From the NCBI GenBank assembly GCA_947463845.1, contig CANHUM010000041.1, positions 1 to 9,348 on the forward strand: a stretch of 9,348 bases of DNA, written 5' to 3'. Origin of the DNA: Comamonadaceae bacterium (GTDB lineage: Bacteria; Pseudomonadota; Gammaproteobacteria; Burkholderiales; Burkholderiaceae_C). Below are positions 1 to 8,789 of this stretch, piece after piece (the stretch's first letter is position 1; each line of letters starts with the position of its first letter). The notes under the pieces were generated by a model. It saw only the letters and a program-made list of their open reading frames with translations. It did no database searches and was not told the DNA's origin. Made by a program: the position numbers and the translations under genes.

Positions 1-505
1 AGGTGTAGAGCACGGCGACAGGAGGCAGGGCTTTGTTGATTTGGCCTTTCGCCTGGGCCTCCTCAATCCAGCCGCCCAAAGCATCGCTCACTTCCATCAA
101 GCCATCCATGTAATCCTTGCTGGCCATCAAGGTGGCCCGCAAGCTGGAGTTCTGGCTGGGCAGTGAAGGCATCAGGCCTTGCAGCTTGAGCGTCATGGTC
201 CAACGCGTGACGGCCTTGATTTTGTCCAGCGGCGCCAGTTTGGGGTCCGTGCTCTGGATCACCTCTTGCGCACGGCGCATGGCCGTGACCATGGCGGCAC
301 AGGCCAGCTCTTCCTTGCTGGTGAAGTGTTTATACAAACTGGCTTTGGCAATGCCCACCTCGGCCGCCACCTCATCCACCGTCATCGCATCAAAGCCCTT
401 TTCGGCCAACAGACGGTTGACCGACTGGATGATCGCGGTCTCTCGTGCGGCAAGCATCTGAACTTTGAATGACTTTTTGGGCGCGGATTGGATTTCTGTT
501 TGCAT
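1..505 (-). CDS. TetR/AcrR-family transcriptional regulator (C-terminus beyond left edge)
   Basis: One-component repressor; the target and ligand cannot be read from the sequence. Translating the minus strand from the ATG at 505 gives 168 open codons to the window edge, beginning MQTEIQSAPKKSFKVQ. Residues about 20-65 form the TetR_N DNA-binding domain: an N-terminal helix (ARETAIIQSVNRLLAEKGF), then the helix-turn-helix TVDEVAAEVGIAKASLYKHF at 42-61 and the usual following FTSKEEL. The rest is the start of the helical ligand/dimer domain, which is not conserved enough to name a subfamily. TetR proteins are usually about 190-220 aa, so perhaps 25-50 residues are missing. The start is chosen because it is the most upstream in-frame ATG and leaves a normal N-terminal extension; there is no clear Shine-Dalgarno in front. 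It sits 67 bp downstream of phoD in the same orientation, so co-transcription is possible. Family assignment is firm, function unknown. Confidence 0.93.
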   Translation of the reverse strand, partial: MQTEIQSAPKKSFKVQMLAARETAIIQSVNRLLAEKGFDAMTVDEVAAEVGIAKASLYKHFTSKEELACAAMVTAMRRAQEVIQSTDPKLAPLDKIKAVTRWTMTLKLQGLMPSLPSQNSSLRATLMASKDYMDGLMEVSDALGGWIEEAQAKGQINKALPPVAVLYT

Positions 506-511
506 GAACCC

Positions 512-517
512 ATTTTA
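512..517 (-). promoter_or_regulatory. Possible -10 box of the tetR gene
   Basis: On the minus strand the hexamer TAAAAT lies only six bases upstream of the tetR ATG at 505. If it is used as a -10 element, transcription would begin at or very near the start codon and the mRNA would be leaderless or nearly so, which would fit the absence of a Shine-Dalgarno sequence. No good -35 hexamer sits at 16-18 bp spacing (a TTGGGT lies 20 bp upstream), so this is weak. Confidence 0.2.
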
Positions 518-532
518 GCTGGGGCACCTCGA

Positions 533-573
533 AAATGACCCAATAGTTACCCTTGGATACCGACAGGTCATTT
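533..573. repeat. 8-bp inverted repeat between phoD and tetR (possible operator)
   Basis: AAATGACC at 533-540 is perfectly repeated in inverse orientation as GGTCATTT at 566-573, separated by 25 bp. The right arm touches the phoD stop codon (573-575). The arms are about three helical turns apart centre to centre and lie just upstream of tetR, so a regulator binding site, possibly for TetR itself, is conceivable. As an RNA hairpin it would have a short AU-rich stem and a large loop, a poor intrinsic terminator for phoD. Confidence 0.35.
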
Positions 574-2150
574 CATGTACCCGGCTCTACACCGGCCACA
601 CCTTGGCGTACCGACCAGCGCCCCTGGACACCCAAGGCAGCTTGGGACAAGACCGGATGGGGTGTGGTCAAAAACTGTGCATCCAGCTGCTCGGGACGGA
701 CATCGATCAGGGTGTACCCCCGCTCATCCGAACGGGCATGGCGAATGTCGGGGTTGTCGCGCTGGATTTGGGCCGCAATCTTCTGGGACATCCCCCGGGT
801 GGAGACCGATGTGGTGACCAGCTCACTGGCCACCACCGGCGAGCGCTCATCGCCCGGCTGCAGACGCAACTGTGCGGCCACATTGGTGTGCACATCACCA
901 CCGAGCATGACCACATCGCTCAATCGCGCATCCGCAATGGTCTGCAGCAATCTGGTGCGGGCTTGCGGGTAACCGTCCCAGCCATCGGTGAAGGTGCTGC
1001 GGCCCAAAGGGGTCTGGATGCCGCTGGTGGCCATCAAGGTGGACTGTGCCAGCAGCTTCCAACGGCGCTGACTTTGCGTGAGACCAGCCGTCAACCACGC
1101 TTCTTGCGCTGCGCCAAACATGCTGCGCGCCGGGTCGTTCAAGGCGTCGCAGCCCATCACCACCCGGCCACCACCGCGCATCAGGTCAGGGCAGGCCTGG
1201 TGATCGCGGTGCTGACGGCAGTCCAAGGTCCACAATTCGGCCAAGGTGCCCCAAGCCATGCGGTCGTGAATGCGCATCTGGCTGGGCTGTTTGGGATCGG
1301 GCCCCAGGCGCAAGGGCATGTGCTCAAAATAAGCCTGGTACGCCGCCGCCCGGCGCTGCAAAAACACCGCCGGATCGGTGAAATTCCGGTCCAGATCGTT
1401 GGCGTAATCGTTCACCACCTCGTGGTCGTCCCAGGTCATGAGCCAGGGATGGGCCGCGTGACAGGCCTGCAAGTCAGGGTCTGACTTGTAATGCGCATGC
1501 CGGGCACGGTACTCATCCAGTGAAAAGGGCATGCCGCTTTCATGCGAGCGCAACTTGAAATTCTTGTTGCTGCTTTCATAGATGTAGTCGCCCACAAACA
1601 GCACCAAGTCCAGATCTTGCGCCGCCATGTGACGATGTGCCGCATAGTGGCCCTGTTCATAGTGCTGGCACGATGCCAGGGCCAAACGCAATCGGCGCAC
1701 CGGATCGTTCAGGGCCGGGCTGGTGCGGGTCCGACCCACCGGGCTGATGGCATGGCCTGACACAAAACGGTACCAGTAATACCGTCCCGGCTGCAAGCCG
1801 TCGGCCAGCACATGCAGACTGTGTCCCCGGCTGGGGTCGGCGCTCAGTCGCCACTGGCGTACCGGCTGGCGCAAAGCCTCGTCGGCAAACAGCTCGCAGA
1901 CCACTGGCACGCCTTGCGCGCGTTGGGCAGCATCGGCTTCATGGATGCGCAAGCGTGACCACAGTACCACGCTGGTTGGCTGCGGCTGGCCACTGGCCAC
2001 CCCCAGGCTGAACGGGTTGACCTGCCAGCGTACAGGCGTGCCCTGGGCGAGAGCCCCGACCGCTGCCCATGGGGCCAGTGCTGTGGCCAAGGCCATGCGG
2101 TGCAAGTCACGACGCGACAGGGCGGACAGGGCAGCTTGTGAATGGCGCAT
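573..2150 (-). CDS. phoD: PhoD-like alkaline phosphatase/phosphodiesterase, Tat-exported
   Basis: Secreted metallophosphoesterase of the PhoD family, expected to release phosphate from organic phosphomono- or diesters outside the cytoplasm. From the ATG at 2150 it has 525 residues, a normal family length. The N-terminus is a twin-arginine signal: SRRDLHR at about residues 12-18, a hydrophobic stretch ALATALAPWAAVGALA, and a likely cleavage after ALA at about 35. A PhoD N-terminal beta domain follows (to about 140). The catalytic domain shows SCQHY near 160 (the Cys that ligates iron in Bacillus PhoD), FVGDYIYE near 186-193, TWDDHEVVND near 239-248, TDGWDGYP near 388-395, GGDVHTNV near 417-424 and ELVTTSVSTRG near 443-453. 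The frame extends upstream to GTG at 2168 and TTG at 2180; the ATG is preferred because it gives a normal short n-region, though no good Shine-Dalgarno precedes any option. The reading frame is intact. PhoD genes are often phosphate-starvation induced, but I saw no clear Pho box. Confidence 0.93.
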   Translation of the reverse strand: MRHSQAALSALSRRDLHRMALATALAPWAAVGALAQGTPVRWQVNPFSLGVASGQPQPTSVVLWSRLRIHEADAAQRAQGVPVVCELFADEALRQPVRQWRLSADPSRGHSLHVLADGLQPGRYYWYRFVSGHAISPVGRTRTSPALNDPVRRLRLALASCQHYEQGHYAAHRHMAAQDLDLVLFVGDYIYESSNKNFKLRSHESGMPFSLDEYRARHAHYKSDPDLQACHAAHPWLMTWDDHEVVNDYANDLDRNFTDPAVFLQRRAAAYQAYFEHMPLRLGPDPKQPSQMRIHDRMAWGTLAELWTLDCRQHRDHQACPDLMRGGGRVVMGCDALNDPARSMFGAAQEAWLTAGLTQSQRRWKLLAQSTLMATSGIQTPLGRSTFTDGWDGYPQARTRLLQTIADARLSDVVMLGGDVHTNVAAQLRLQPGDERSPVVASELVTTSVSTRGMSQKIAAQIQRDNPDIRHARSDERGYTLIDVRPEQLDAQFLTTPHPVLSQAALGVQGRWSVRQGVAGVEPGT

Positions 2151-2190
2151 AAGGGGGTCAAAAATCACTGGGCGACACAACGCAAGTCCA

Positions 2191-2253
2191 TCAGGCGCTC
2201 ACTGACGCCTGGATCAGTCATGTTAACCGTGCTGACCTTGGCGATCCAGGCGT
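2191..2253. repeat. Three-part inverted repeat in the phoD/eamA divergent region
   Basis: ACGCCTGGATC at 2205-2215 and GATCCAGGCGT at 2243-2253 are a perfect 11-bp inverted repeat with a 27-bp spacer. A third copy of the core, CAGGCG at 2192-2197, is the inverse of CGCCTG at 2206-2211 with an 8-bp loop. The middle arm can therefore pair with either flank but not both. The spacer also holds GTTAAC (2222-2227) and a GTCA/TGAC pair (2217-2220, 2233-2236). Because it lies between two divergent genes, it is best read as an operator cluster or, if transcribed on the minus strand, a phoD leader with alternative hairpins. The repeat itself is certain, its role is inference. Confidence 0.5.
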
Positions 2254-2291
2254 GACAGCTTGCTCGCGCAGGCAAGGGCACAATCTCTGGC

Positions 2292-3182
2292 ATGAGCCTG
2301 TCTACCCGCCCCCGCAAAGACCATCTGGATGCCCTGGCCGTGGGCATGCTGCTGGTGTGTTGCATGTTTTGGGGCTTTCAGCAAGTCATGGTCAAGGCCA
2401 CCGTGGCCGAGTTGCCGCCGGTATTCCTGTCGGCCGTGCGCGGCCTCGGGGCCACCTTGCTGTTGTGGATGTGGTGCCTGTGGCGCGGGGTGCGCCTGTT
2501 TGAGCGCGACGGCAGTTTGTGGGCGGGCTTGTTGGTGGGCTGCCTGTTTGCGGCCGAATTCGCCTTCCTTTACATCGGGCTGCAGCACACCTCGGCCTCA
2601 CGCCTGACGGTGTTCTTGTACACCTCGCCCTTTTGGGTGGCGGCACTGCTGCCCTTGTTCATCCACACCGAAAAGCTCAGGCCGCTGCAGTGGTTGGGCA
2701 TGGCCTGTGCATTTGCGGCTGTGGTGTTTGCACTGCGCGAGGGCCTGGGCGGCGGCGAAGCCATGGGCGACCTGATGGGCCTGGCGGCCGGCGCCTTGTG
2801 GGGCCTGACCACCGTGGCCATCCGCGCTTGCAACCTGACCCGCATCTCGGCTGAAAAGCTGCTGTTTTACCAACTGGCCGTGAGCACCCTCGTGCTGGTC
2901 GCACTGTCGCACGGAATGGGCGAGCCCTGGGATCGGGCCTGGAGCGGCTTTGCGATGGGCTCGGTGGCCTTGCAAACCGTGGTGGGTGCCTTTGCCAGCT
3001 ACCTGGCCTGGATGTGGATGCTGGGCCACTACCCGGCCACCAAGATCTCGACCTTTGTGTTCCTGACACCATTGTTTGCGCTGTTGTTTGGTGCGCTTTG
3101 GCTCGGCGAAGCCGTGACCCTGACCCTGGTGCTGTCCTTGGCGCTGGTGGCGGTGGGCATTGTGCTGGTCAACCGCAAATGA
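2292..3182 (+). CDS. EamA/DMT-superfamily permease
   Basis: Inner-membrane transporter of the drug/metabolite transporter superfamily; the substrate is unknown (characterised members export amino acids, metabolites or drugs). The 296-residue product has the family's normal size and two EamA repeats with about ten hydrophobic helices. Repeat one begins LDALAVGMLLVCCMFWGFQ (about 12-30) and ends near 148 at VVFAL. Repeat two begins LMGLAAGALWGLTTVAIR (about 161-178) and contains the typical signature near 235-273, including SYLAWMW, PATKISTFVFLTPLFALLFG and WLGE, ending LVNRK. A charged N-terminal tail (RPRKD) precedes helix one. The start ATG at 2292 is chosen because helix one follows at normal distance; the Shine-Dalgarno is weak. 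It is divergent from phoD and 44 bp upstream of the reductase gene, so the two plus-strand genes may share a transcript. Family certain, specificity not readable. Confidence 0.93.
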   Translation: MSLSTRPRKDHLDALAVGMLLVCCMFWGFQQVMVKATVAELPPVFLSAVRGLGATLLLWMWCLWRGVRLFERDGSLWAGLLVGCLFAAEFAFLYIGLQHTSASRLTVFLYTSPFWVAALLPLFIHTEKLRPLQWLGMACAFAAVVFALREGLGGGEAMGDLMGLAAGALWGLTTVAIRACNLTRISAEKLLFYQLAVSTLVLVALSHGMGEPWDRAWSGFAMGSVALQTVVGAFASYLAWMWMLGHYPATKISTFVFLTPLFALLFGALWLGEAVTLTLVLSLALVAVGIVLVNRK

Positions 3183-3226
3183 ATGCCCAACAGCCATTGA
3201 ACGTTTTCGTATTTTGAAAGACCCCC

Positions 3227-4213
3227 ATGACCTACCAAGCCCTGCAAATCCACAAAGACGACGCCGGTTACCGCTGCACACTGCAAACCTTGGACGACAG
3301 TGCTTTGCCTGAAGGCGATGTGACGGTTCTGGTGGACTACTCCACCATCAACTACAAAGATGGATTGGCCATCACCGGCAAATCACCCGTGGTGCGCAAG
3401 TTCCCGCTCACGCCCGGCATTGACCTGGCCGGCACCGTGACCGACAGCCAACACCCACTGTTCAAAGCCGGTGACCAGGTTGTCCTGAATGGCTGGGGCG
3501 TGGGCGAGAACCACAGCGGTGGTCTGGCACAAAAGGCGCGCCTGAAAGGCGACTGGCTGGTGAAGTTGCCCGCCGCCTTCACCCCGCGCCAAGCCATGGC
3601 CATTGGCACGGCGGGTTATACCGCCATGCTGTGCGTGATGGCCCTCCAAAAGCACGGCGTTACGCCGGACAAGGGTGACATTTTGGTCACCGGTGCAGGC
3701 GGCGGCGTGGGCAGCGTGGCCATTGCGCTGCTGGCCAAGCTGGGCTTTCGCGTGGTGGCCAGCACCGGCCGCCTGCAAGAAGCCGACTACTTGCGCCAGC
3801 TGGGCGCGGCCGACGTGATGGACCGGGCCGAACTGTCCGCACCCGGAAAACCGCTGGCCAAAGAGCGTTGGGCCGGCGTGGTCGACACCGTGGGCAGCCA
3901 CACCCTGGCCAACGCCTGCGCCAGCACGAAATACGGCGGCGTGGTCACTGCCTGCGGTTTGGCGCAAGGCATGGACTTTCCATCGAGCGTGGCGCCCTTC
4001 ATCCTGCGCGGCGTGACCCTGGTGGGCATCGACAGCGTGATGGCCCCGCGTGCCGTTCGCGAAGCGGCCTGGGCGCGTTTGGCACAAGACCTGGACACCG
4101 CCCAGCTGGAGCGCATGACCCGGGAAGTCGGCCTGGCCGAGGCCATGGGTCTGGGCGCAGAAATTTTGGCGGGGCAGGTGCGTGGGCGGGTGGTGGTGAA
4201 CGTCAACGCGTGA
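3227..4213 (+). CDS. acuI: Acrylyl-CoA reductase-like zinc-independent MDR oxidoreductase (AcuI/YhdH family)
   Basis: NADPH-dependent medium-chain reductase of the AcuI/YhdH branch of the quinone oxidoreductase-like family. Characterised members reduce acryloyl-CoA to propionyl-CoA, in 3-hydroxypropionate or DMSP breakdown or as acrylate detoxification. The 328-residue product matches family length. It shows [10 protein letters not shown] (39-48) and [10 protein letters not shown] (62-71) in the GroES-like domain, then the Rossmann fold with [20 protein letters not shown] (154-173), followed by VVASTGR, where a Ser/Thr/Arg after the second strand fits NADPH preference. No zinc-ligand set is seen. 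The C-terminal part has [14 protein letters not shown] (217-230), the glycine-rich [11 protein letters not shown] (236-246) and the ending [10 protein letters not shown]. The start ATG at 3227 gives the normal N-terminus; a weak GAAAG lies upstream. It ends facing the gatB 3' end. No CoA-transferase or DMSP lyase gene is nearby, so the physiological substrate is inferred from family only. Confidence 0.88.
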   Translation: MTYQALQIHKDDAGYRCTLQTLDDSALPEGDVTVLVDYSTINYKDGLAITGKSPVVRKFPLTPGIDLAGTVTDSQHPLFKAGDQVVLNGWGVGENHSGGLAQKARLKGDWLVKLPAAFTPRQAMAIGTAGYTAMLCVMALQKHGVTPDKGDILVTGAGGGVGSVAIALLAKLGFRVVASTGRLQEADYLRQLGAADVMDRAELSAPGKPLAKERWAGVVDTVGSHTLANACASTKYGGVVTACGLAQGMDFPSSVAPFILRGVTLVGIDSVMAPRAVREAAWARLAQDLDTAQLERMTREVGLAEAMGLGAEILAGQVRGRVVVNVNA

Positions 4214-4228
4214 GAACAGACGCCATCC

Positions 4229-4246
4229 GCTGAGGGATTTTTCAGC
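4229..4246. other. Small stem-loop after acuI
   Basis: GCTGA at 4229-4233 and TCAGC at 4242-4246 form a 5-bp stem around an 8-base loop (GGGATTTT), just after the acuI stop codon. Only a minor contribution to transcript 3'-end formation can be suggested: the stem is short and no U-run follows it. Confidence 0.2.
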
Positions 4247-4252
4247 TCTGCT

Positions 4253-4278
4253 TTGACGGTCCGGCGCCTGACCGTCAA
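4253..4278. terminator. Candidate hairpin at the acuI/gatB convergent junction
   Basis: TTGACGGTC at 4253-4261 and GACCGTCAA at 4270-4278 form a perfect 9-bp stem with an 8-base loop (CGGCGCCT). It lies between two convergent genes and includes the gatB stop codon (4275-4277). Plus-strand transcripts continue with CCCAGTTTCTTC, only moderately U-rich; minus-strand transcripts have no U-run. It could act as a bidirectional terminator or 3'-end stabiliser but is not a canonical intrinsic terminator. Confidence 0.45.
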
Positions 4279-5726
4279 CCCAGTTTCTTCATCAGCAAGG
4301 CATTCACCTGCCCCGGATTGGCCTTGCCCTTGCTGGCTTTCATGATCGGGCCAACGAGGCCGTTGAGCGCCTTGGCATTGCCGGCCTTGAACTCTTCCTC
4401 AGTCTTGGGATTGGCGGCCAAAACGTCGTCGATGATTTTTTCAAGCTCGCCGGTGTCGTTCATCTGCTTGAGGCCCTTGGCTTCGATGATGGCGTCGACT
4501 TCGCCCTCTTGGTTCCACAAGCCTTCAAACACCTGACGCGCTGCGTTGTTGCTGATGGTGTTGTCGGTGATGCGGCCGATCAGGGCCGCGAGTTGCGCGG
4601 CGCTGACGGGTGCTTGCTCGATGCTGAGTTCGCTCGCATTCAAACGGCGTGAGACTTCGCCCATGATCCAGTTGCTGGCCAGTTTGGCCTGGCCGCAGGC
4701 CTGGGCCGTAGCTTCAAAGTAGGCAGCAACCGCCTTGCTTTGCGTGAGTTGCGTGGCATCGTATTCGGGCAGGGCGTAGTCGCGCACAAAGCGCTCTGCC
4801 ATGACGCGGGGCAACTCGGCCATTTCGCCTTTGACGCGCTCAACCCAGTCGCGGCCGATCACCAAAGGAGGCAGGTCCGGGTCCGGAAAGTAGCGGTAGT
4901 CGGCGGCGTCTTCTTTGGTGCGCATGGCGCGTGTCTCGCCCGTGTCGGGGTCAAACAAGACGGTGGCCTGCTGGATGGTGTGGCCGTCTTCGATCTGGTC
5001 AATCTGCCAGCGCACTTCGTAGTCGATGGCCTGCTGCATGAACTTGAAGGAGTTCAAGTTCTTGATCTCGCGGCGGGTGCCCAGCGGTGCCCCGGGTTTG
5101 CGTACCGACACGTTGGCGTCGCAGCGGAAGCTGCCTTCTTGCATGTTGCCGTCGCAGATGCCGATCCAGGTGACGATCTTGTGCAGCTCTTTGGCGTAGG
5201 CCACGGCTTCTTCGCTGCTGCGGATATCGGGCTGGGTCACGATCTCCAAGAGCGGTGTGCCGGCGCGGTTCAGGTCGATGCCACTTTGCCCAATGAAGTC
5301 TTCATGCAGCGATTTGCCCGCATCTTCTTCCAAGTGCGCACGTTCCAGGCGCACGGTTTTGTGCACGGTCTCTTTGCCTTCCTCCAAAAAGAAGGACACC
5401 TCGCCGCCTTGCACCACTGGGATCTCGAACTGGCTGATCTGGTAGCCCTTGGGCAGGTCGGGGTAAAAATAGTTTTTGCGCGCAAAAATGCTGCGCTCGG
5501 CCACATGGGCGTTGATGGCCAGGCCGAACGCGATGGCGCGCTCGACCGCACCAATGTTCATCACGGGCAGAGTGCCGGGCAGAGCCATGTCCACCGCGCA
5601 GGCTTGGGTGTTGGCTTGGGCACCAAAGGCCGTAGGCGCACGGCTGAAAATCTTGCTGTGGGTTGAGAGTTGGGCGTGTGTTTCAAAGCCAATGACGACT
5701 TCGTAGCCTTGGACAAGTTTGTTCAT
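4275..5726 (-). CDS. gatB: Asp-tRNA(Asn)/Glu-tRNA(Gln) amidotransferase subunit B
   Basis: tRNA-binding and kinase subunit of the cytoplasmic GatCAB complex. It phosphorylates the carboxylate of mischarged Glu-tRNA(Gln) or Asp-tRNA(Asn), which is then amidated with ammonia delivered from GatA. The 483-residue product has the usual length. It opens with [16 protein letters not shown] (7-22), then [16 protein letters not shown] (42-57) and [20 protein letters not shown] (83-102). The cradle domain continues with [26 protein letters not shown] and REIKNLNSF. The last 150 or so residues are the helical and YqeY-like tail that grips the tRNA elbow, ending [12 protein letters not shown]. The residues found as zinc-binding Cys pairs in some GatBs are absent (ACAVD instead of a CPxC type), which I regard as normal for proteobacteria. 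The ATG at 5726 is preceded by GGAG about ten bases upstream, lying inside the end of gatA; only 5 bp separate the two genes, indicating translational coupling. Confidence 0.97.
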   Translation of the reverse strand: MNKLVQGYEVVIGFETHAQLSTHSKIFSRAPTAFGAQANTQACAVDMALPGTLPVMNIGAVERAIAFGLAINAHVAERSIFARKNYFYPDLPKGYQISQFEIPVVQGGEVSFFLEEGKETVHKTVRLERAHLEEDAGKSLHEDFIGQSGIDLNRAGTPLLEIVTQPDIRSSEEAVAYAKELHKIVTWIGICDGNMQEGSFRCDANVSVRKPGAPLGTRREIKNLNSFKFMQQAIDYEVRWQIDQIEDGHTIQQATVLFDPDTGETRAMRTKEDAADYRYFPDPDLPPLVIGRDWVERVKGEMAELPRVMAERFVRDYALPEYDATQLTQSKAVAAYFEATAQACGQAKLASNWIMGEVSRRLNASELSIEQAPVSAAQLAALIGRITDNTISNNAARQVFEGLWNQEGEVDAIIEAKGLKQMNDTGELEKIIDDVLAANPKTEEEFKAGNAKALNGLVGPIMKASKGKANPGQVNALLMKKLG

Positions 5727-5731
5727 GTTGT

Positions 5732-7192
5732 TCAGACTCCTGCCGGTTTTTGCAGGTGGAAATCGGTGGCCTGCTGCAAGCGGTGCGCAGCGTTTAGCAG
5801 CTGGGCTTCCTTGAAGTAGTTGCCGATCAGCTGCAAGCCCACGGGCATGCCGCCCGCCCCAAAGCCTGCAGGCACGCTCATGCCGGGCAGGCCCGCCAGC
5901 GAAGCGGGCAGGGTGAAGATGTCGGCCAAATAGTCGGCCACCGGGTCATTGGCGTTCTCGCCAAACTTCCAGGCCACCGAAGGCGCTACCGGGCCGGCAA
6001 TCACGTCACATTGTTTGAACGCATTCTGGAAATCATCGGCGATCATGCGACGGATTTTTTGCGCCTGCAGGTAGTAGGCGTCGTAGTAGCCGTGGCTCAG
6101 CACATAGGCGCCCGTCATGATGCGGCGCTTGACCTCGTTGCCAAAGCCTTCGGCGCGGGTCTTTTTGTACATGTCCACCAGGTCGGTGTAGTCCTTGGCA
6201 CGGTGGCCGAACTTCACGCCGTCAAAGCGGCTGAGGTTGGAGCTGGCTTCGGCCGGGGCAATGATGTAATAGACCGGAATGGACAACTCGGTGCGCGGCA
6301 GGCTGATGGGCACCAGCTTGGCACCCAGCTTTTCATATTCGCGCAAAGCGCTGTCCACCGCAGCACGCACATCGGCCGACAAGCCTTCGCCAAAAAACTC
6401 TTTGGGAATGCCAATGCGCAAGCCATCAAGCGAGTTGTTCAGCGATGCTGCAAAGTCCTCGGTCGGCATGTCCAGGGACGTCGAGTCGCGGTCGATGTCG
6501 CCACCGCACATGGCGCTGAGCAAAAGGGCGCAGTCTTCGGCCGTGCGGGCCATGGGACCGGCTTGGTCCAGACTGGAGGCGTAGGCGATCATGCCGTAAC
6601 GTGATGCGCGGCCGTAGGTGGGTTTGATGCCCGTGATGCCGCAAAAGCTGGCAGGCTGGCGGATCGAGCCACCCGTGTCGGTGCCCGTCGCTGCCGGGGC
6701 CAGGGCCGCGGCCACGGCGGCAGCACTGCCACCCGACGAGCCCCCCGGCACGCGTGTCGTGTCCCAAGGGTTTTGCACCGGGCCGTAGGCCGAGTTTTCA
6801 TTGGCCGAGCCCATGGCAAATTCGTCGCAATTGAGCTTGCCCAAAGTGACCATGCCCGCCGTACGCAGACGTTGCACCACGGTGGCGTCAAAGGGCGAAC
6901 GGTAGCCGCTGAGCATTTTGGAGCCTGCGGTGGTCGCGAAATCGCGGGTGACGAACACATCTTTGTGCGCTATGGGCACGCCTTCCAGCGGGCCAGCCGT
7001 GCCATCGGCCAGTTTGGCGTCGGAGGCACGGGCCTGGGCCAGCGTCACTTCACTGTCAATGTCCAGATAGGCGTTGTGCGGGTTACCGCCCATGCGGGCC
7101 AGAAACCGTGTGGCGACTTCGACCGCGCTGACCTGTTGGGTCTGCAACAGGTTGGCCAGCGCTTTCACGCTTAAGTTGTGCAATTCACTCAT
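5732..7192 (-). CDS. gatA: Asp-tRNA(Asn)/Glu-tRNA(Gln) amidotransferase subunit A
   Basis: Amidase-signature subunit of GatCAB. It hydrolyses glutamine and channels ammonia to GatB for amidation of mischarged tRNA. The 486-residue product is full length. The Ser-cisSer-Lys catalytic triad is visible: Lys77 in PIAHKDVF, Ser152 in the glycine/serine-rich [12 protein letters not shown] (149-160), and the nucleophile Ser176 in [14 protein letters not shown] (170-183). The spacing Lys77-Ser152-Ser176 equals that of the Staphylococcus GatA triad (79-154-178). The downstream [16 protein letters not shown] (185-200) and the C-terminal [13 protein letters not shown] are also typical. The ATG at 7192 begins [16 protein letters not shown], the standard GatA start, with a GAG seven or so bases upstream within the gatC end. 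It sits between gatC (3 bp gap) and gatB (5 bp gap). The frame is intact and all key residues are present. Confidence 0.97.
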   Translation of the reverse strand: MSELHNLSVKALANLLQTQQVSAVEVATRFLARMGGNPHNAYLDIDSEVTLAQARASDAKLADGTAGPLEGVPIAHKDVFVTRDFATTAGSKMLSGYRSPFDATVVQRLRTAGMVTLGKLNCDEFAMGSANENSAYGPVQNPWDTTRVPGGSSGGSAAAVAAALAPAATGTDTGGSIRQPASFCGITGIKPTYGRASRYGMIAYASSLDQAGPMARTAEDCALLLSAMCGGDIDRDSTSLDMPTEDFAASLNNSLDGLRIGIPKEFFGEGLSADVRAAVDSALREYEKLGAKLVPISLPRTELSIPVYYIIAPAEASSNLSRFDGVKFGHRAKDYTDLVDMYKKTRAEGFGNEVKRRIMTGAYVLSHGYYDAYYLQAQKIRRMIADDFQNAFKQCDVIAGPVAPSVAWKFGENANDPVADYLADIFTLPASLAGLPGMSVPAGFGAGGMPVGLQLIGNYFKEAQLLNAAHRLQQATDFHLQKPAGV

Positions 7193-7195
7193 GGC

Positions 7196-7495
7196 TTACT
7201 CGATGACTTTGGGAACCAGGAACAGGCCACGCTCGACGGCGGGGGCGCTTTGCTGGTTGAGATCGCGTTGGTTGGGCTCGCTGGCCACATCGGGCCGCAG
7301 GCGCAGCGCGATGTCCTGAATGGCCGCCACAGGGTGCGCCATGGGCTCGATGCCCGTGGTGTCCACGGCCTGCATGGCCTCGACGATGCCAAAAAAGCCG
7401 TTGATTTGCACGAGCATGCGCTCACTTTCTTCGGGCTTAAGTTCTAACCTTGCGAGATTAGCGATCCGGGCAATATCCTGTGAGGTCAACGACAT
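7196..7495 (-). CDS. gatC: Asp-tRNA(Asn)/Glu-tRNA(Gln) amidotransferase subunit C
   Basis: Small non-catalytic subunit that wraps around GatA and links it to GatB, stabilising the amidotransferase. The 99-residue product is standard length. It begins [19 protein letters not shown], the typical GatC helix one, and contains [20 protein letters not shown] (23-42), [13 protein letters not shown] (44-56) and the C-terminal extended part ending [11 protein letters not shown]. The ATG at 7495 is chosen from this family N-terminus; no strong Shine-Dalgarno is seen upstream. It is the first gene of the gatCAB operon, read divergently from mreB across a 211-bp region. In many betaproteobacteria GlnRS is present and GatCAB mainly makes Asn-tRNA(Asn); whether that holds here cannot be told from this window. 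Confidence 0.96.
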   Translation of the reverse strand: MSLTSQDIARIANLARLELKPEESERMLVQINGFFGIVEAMQAVDTTGIEPMAHPVAAIQDIALRLRPDVASEPNQRDLNQQSAPAVERGLFLVPKVIE

Positions 7496-8750
<1,255 letters not shown>

Positions 8751-8789
8751 AGCACCACCCTTCTTTTCCCTCATCCGGTCCAAAATCCC

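Noticed and set aside
117..472. Two overlapping plus-strand open frames at the left end
   Set aside because: Both are complements of the TetR-family gene, whose helix-turn-helix is plain on the minus strand.
603..1484. 293-codon plus-strand open frame opposite phoD
   Set aside because: phoD motifs on the minus strand cover the same stretch; the plus frame shows no domain and is explained by third-position G/C bias.
2598..3281. 227-codon minus-strand open frame over eamA and the start of the reductase gene
   Set aside because: It crosses two well-supported plus-strand genes and has the low-complexity Gln/His/Gly composition of a shadow frame.
1..4213. tetR, phoD, eamA and acuI as a single novel functional system
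   Set aside because: They are on both strands with no shared signature, and each is a common family; co-location alone is not evidence of joint function.
4740..5666. 308-codon plus-strand open frame opposite gatB
   Set aside because: Antisense shadow of gatB, which has clear family motifs throughout; composition is typical of a complement frame.
5684..5726. GatB reads IGFETHAQL where many bacteria have a Leu at the Phe position
   Set aside because: I recall the Phe form as common in Burkholderiales GatB, so it is lineage-typical rather than odd.
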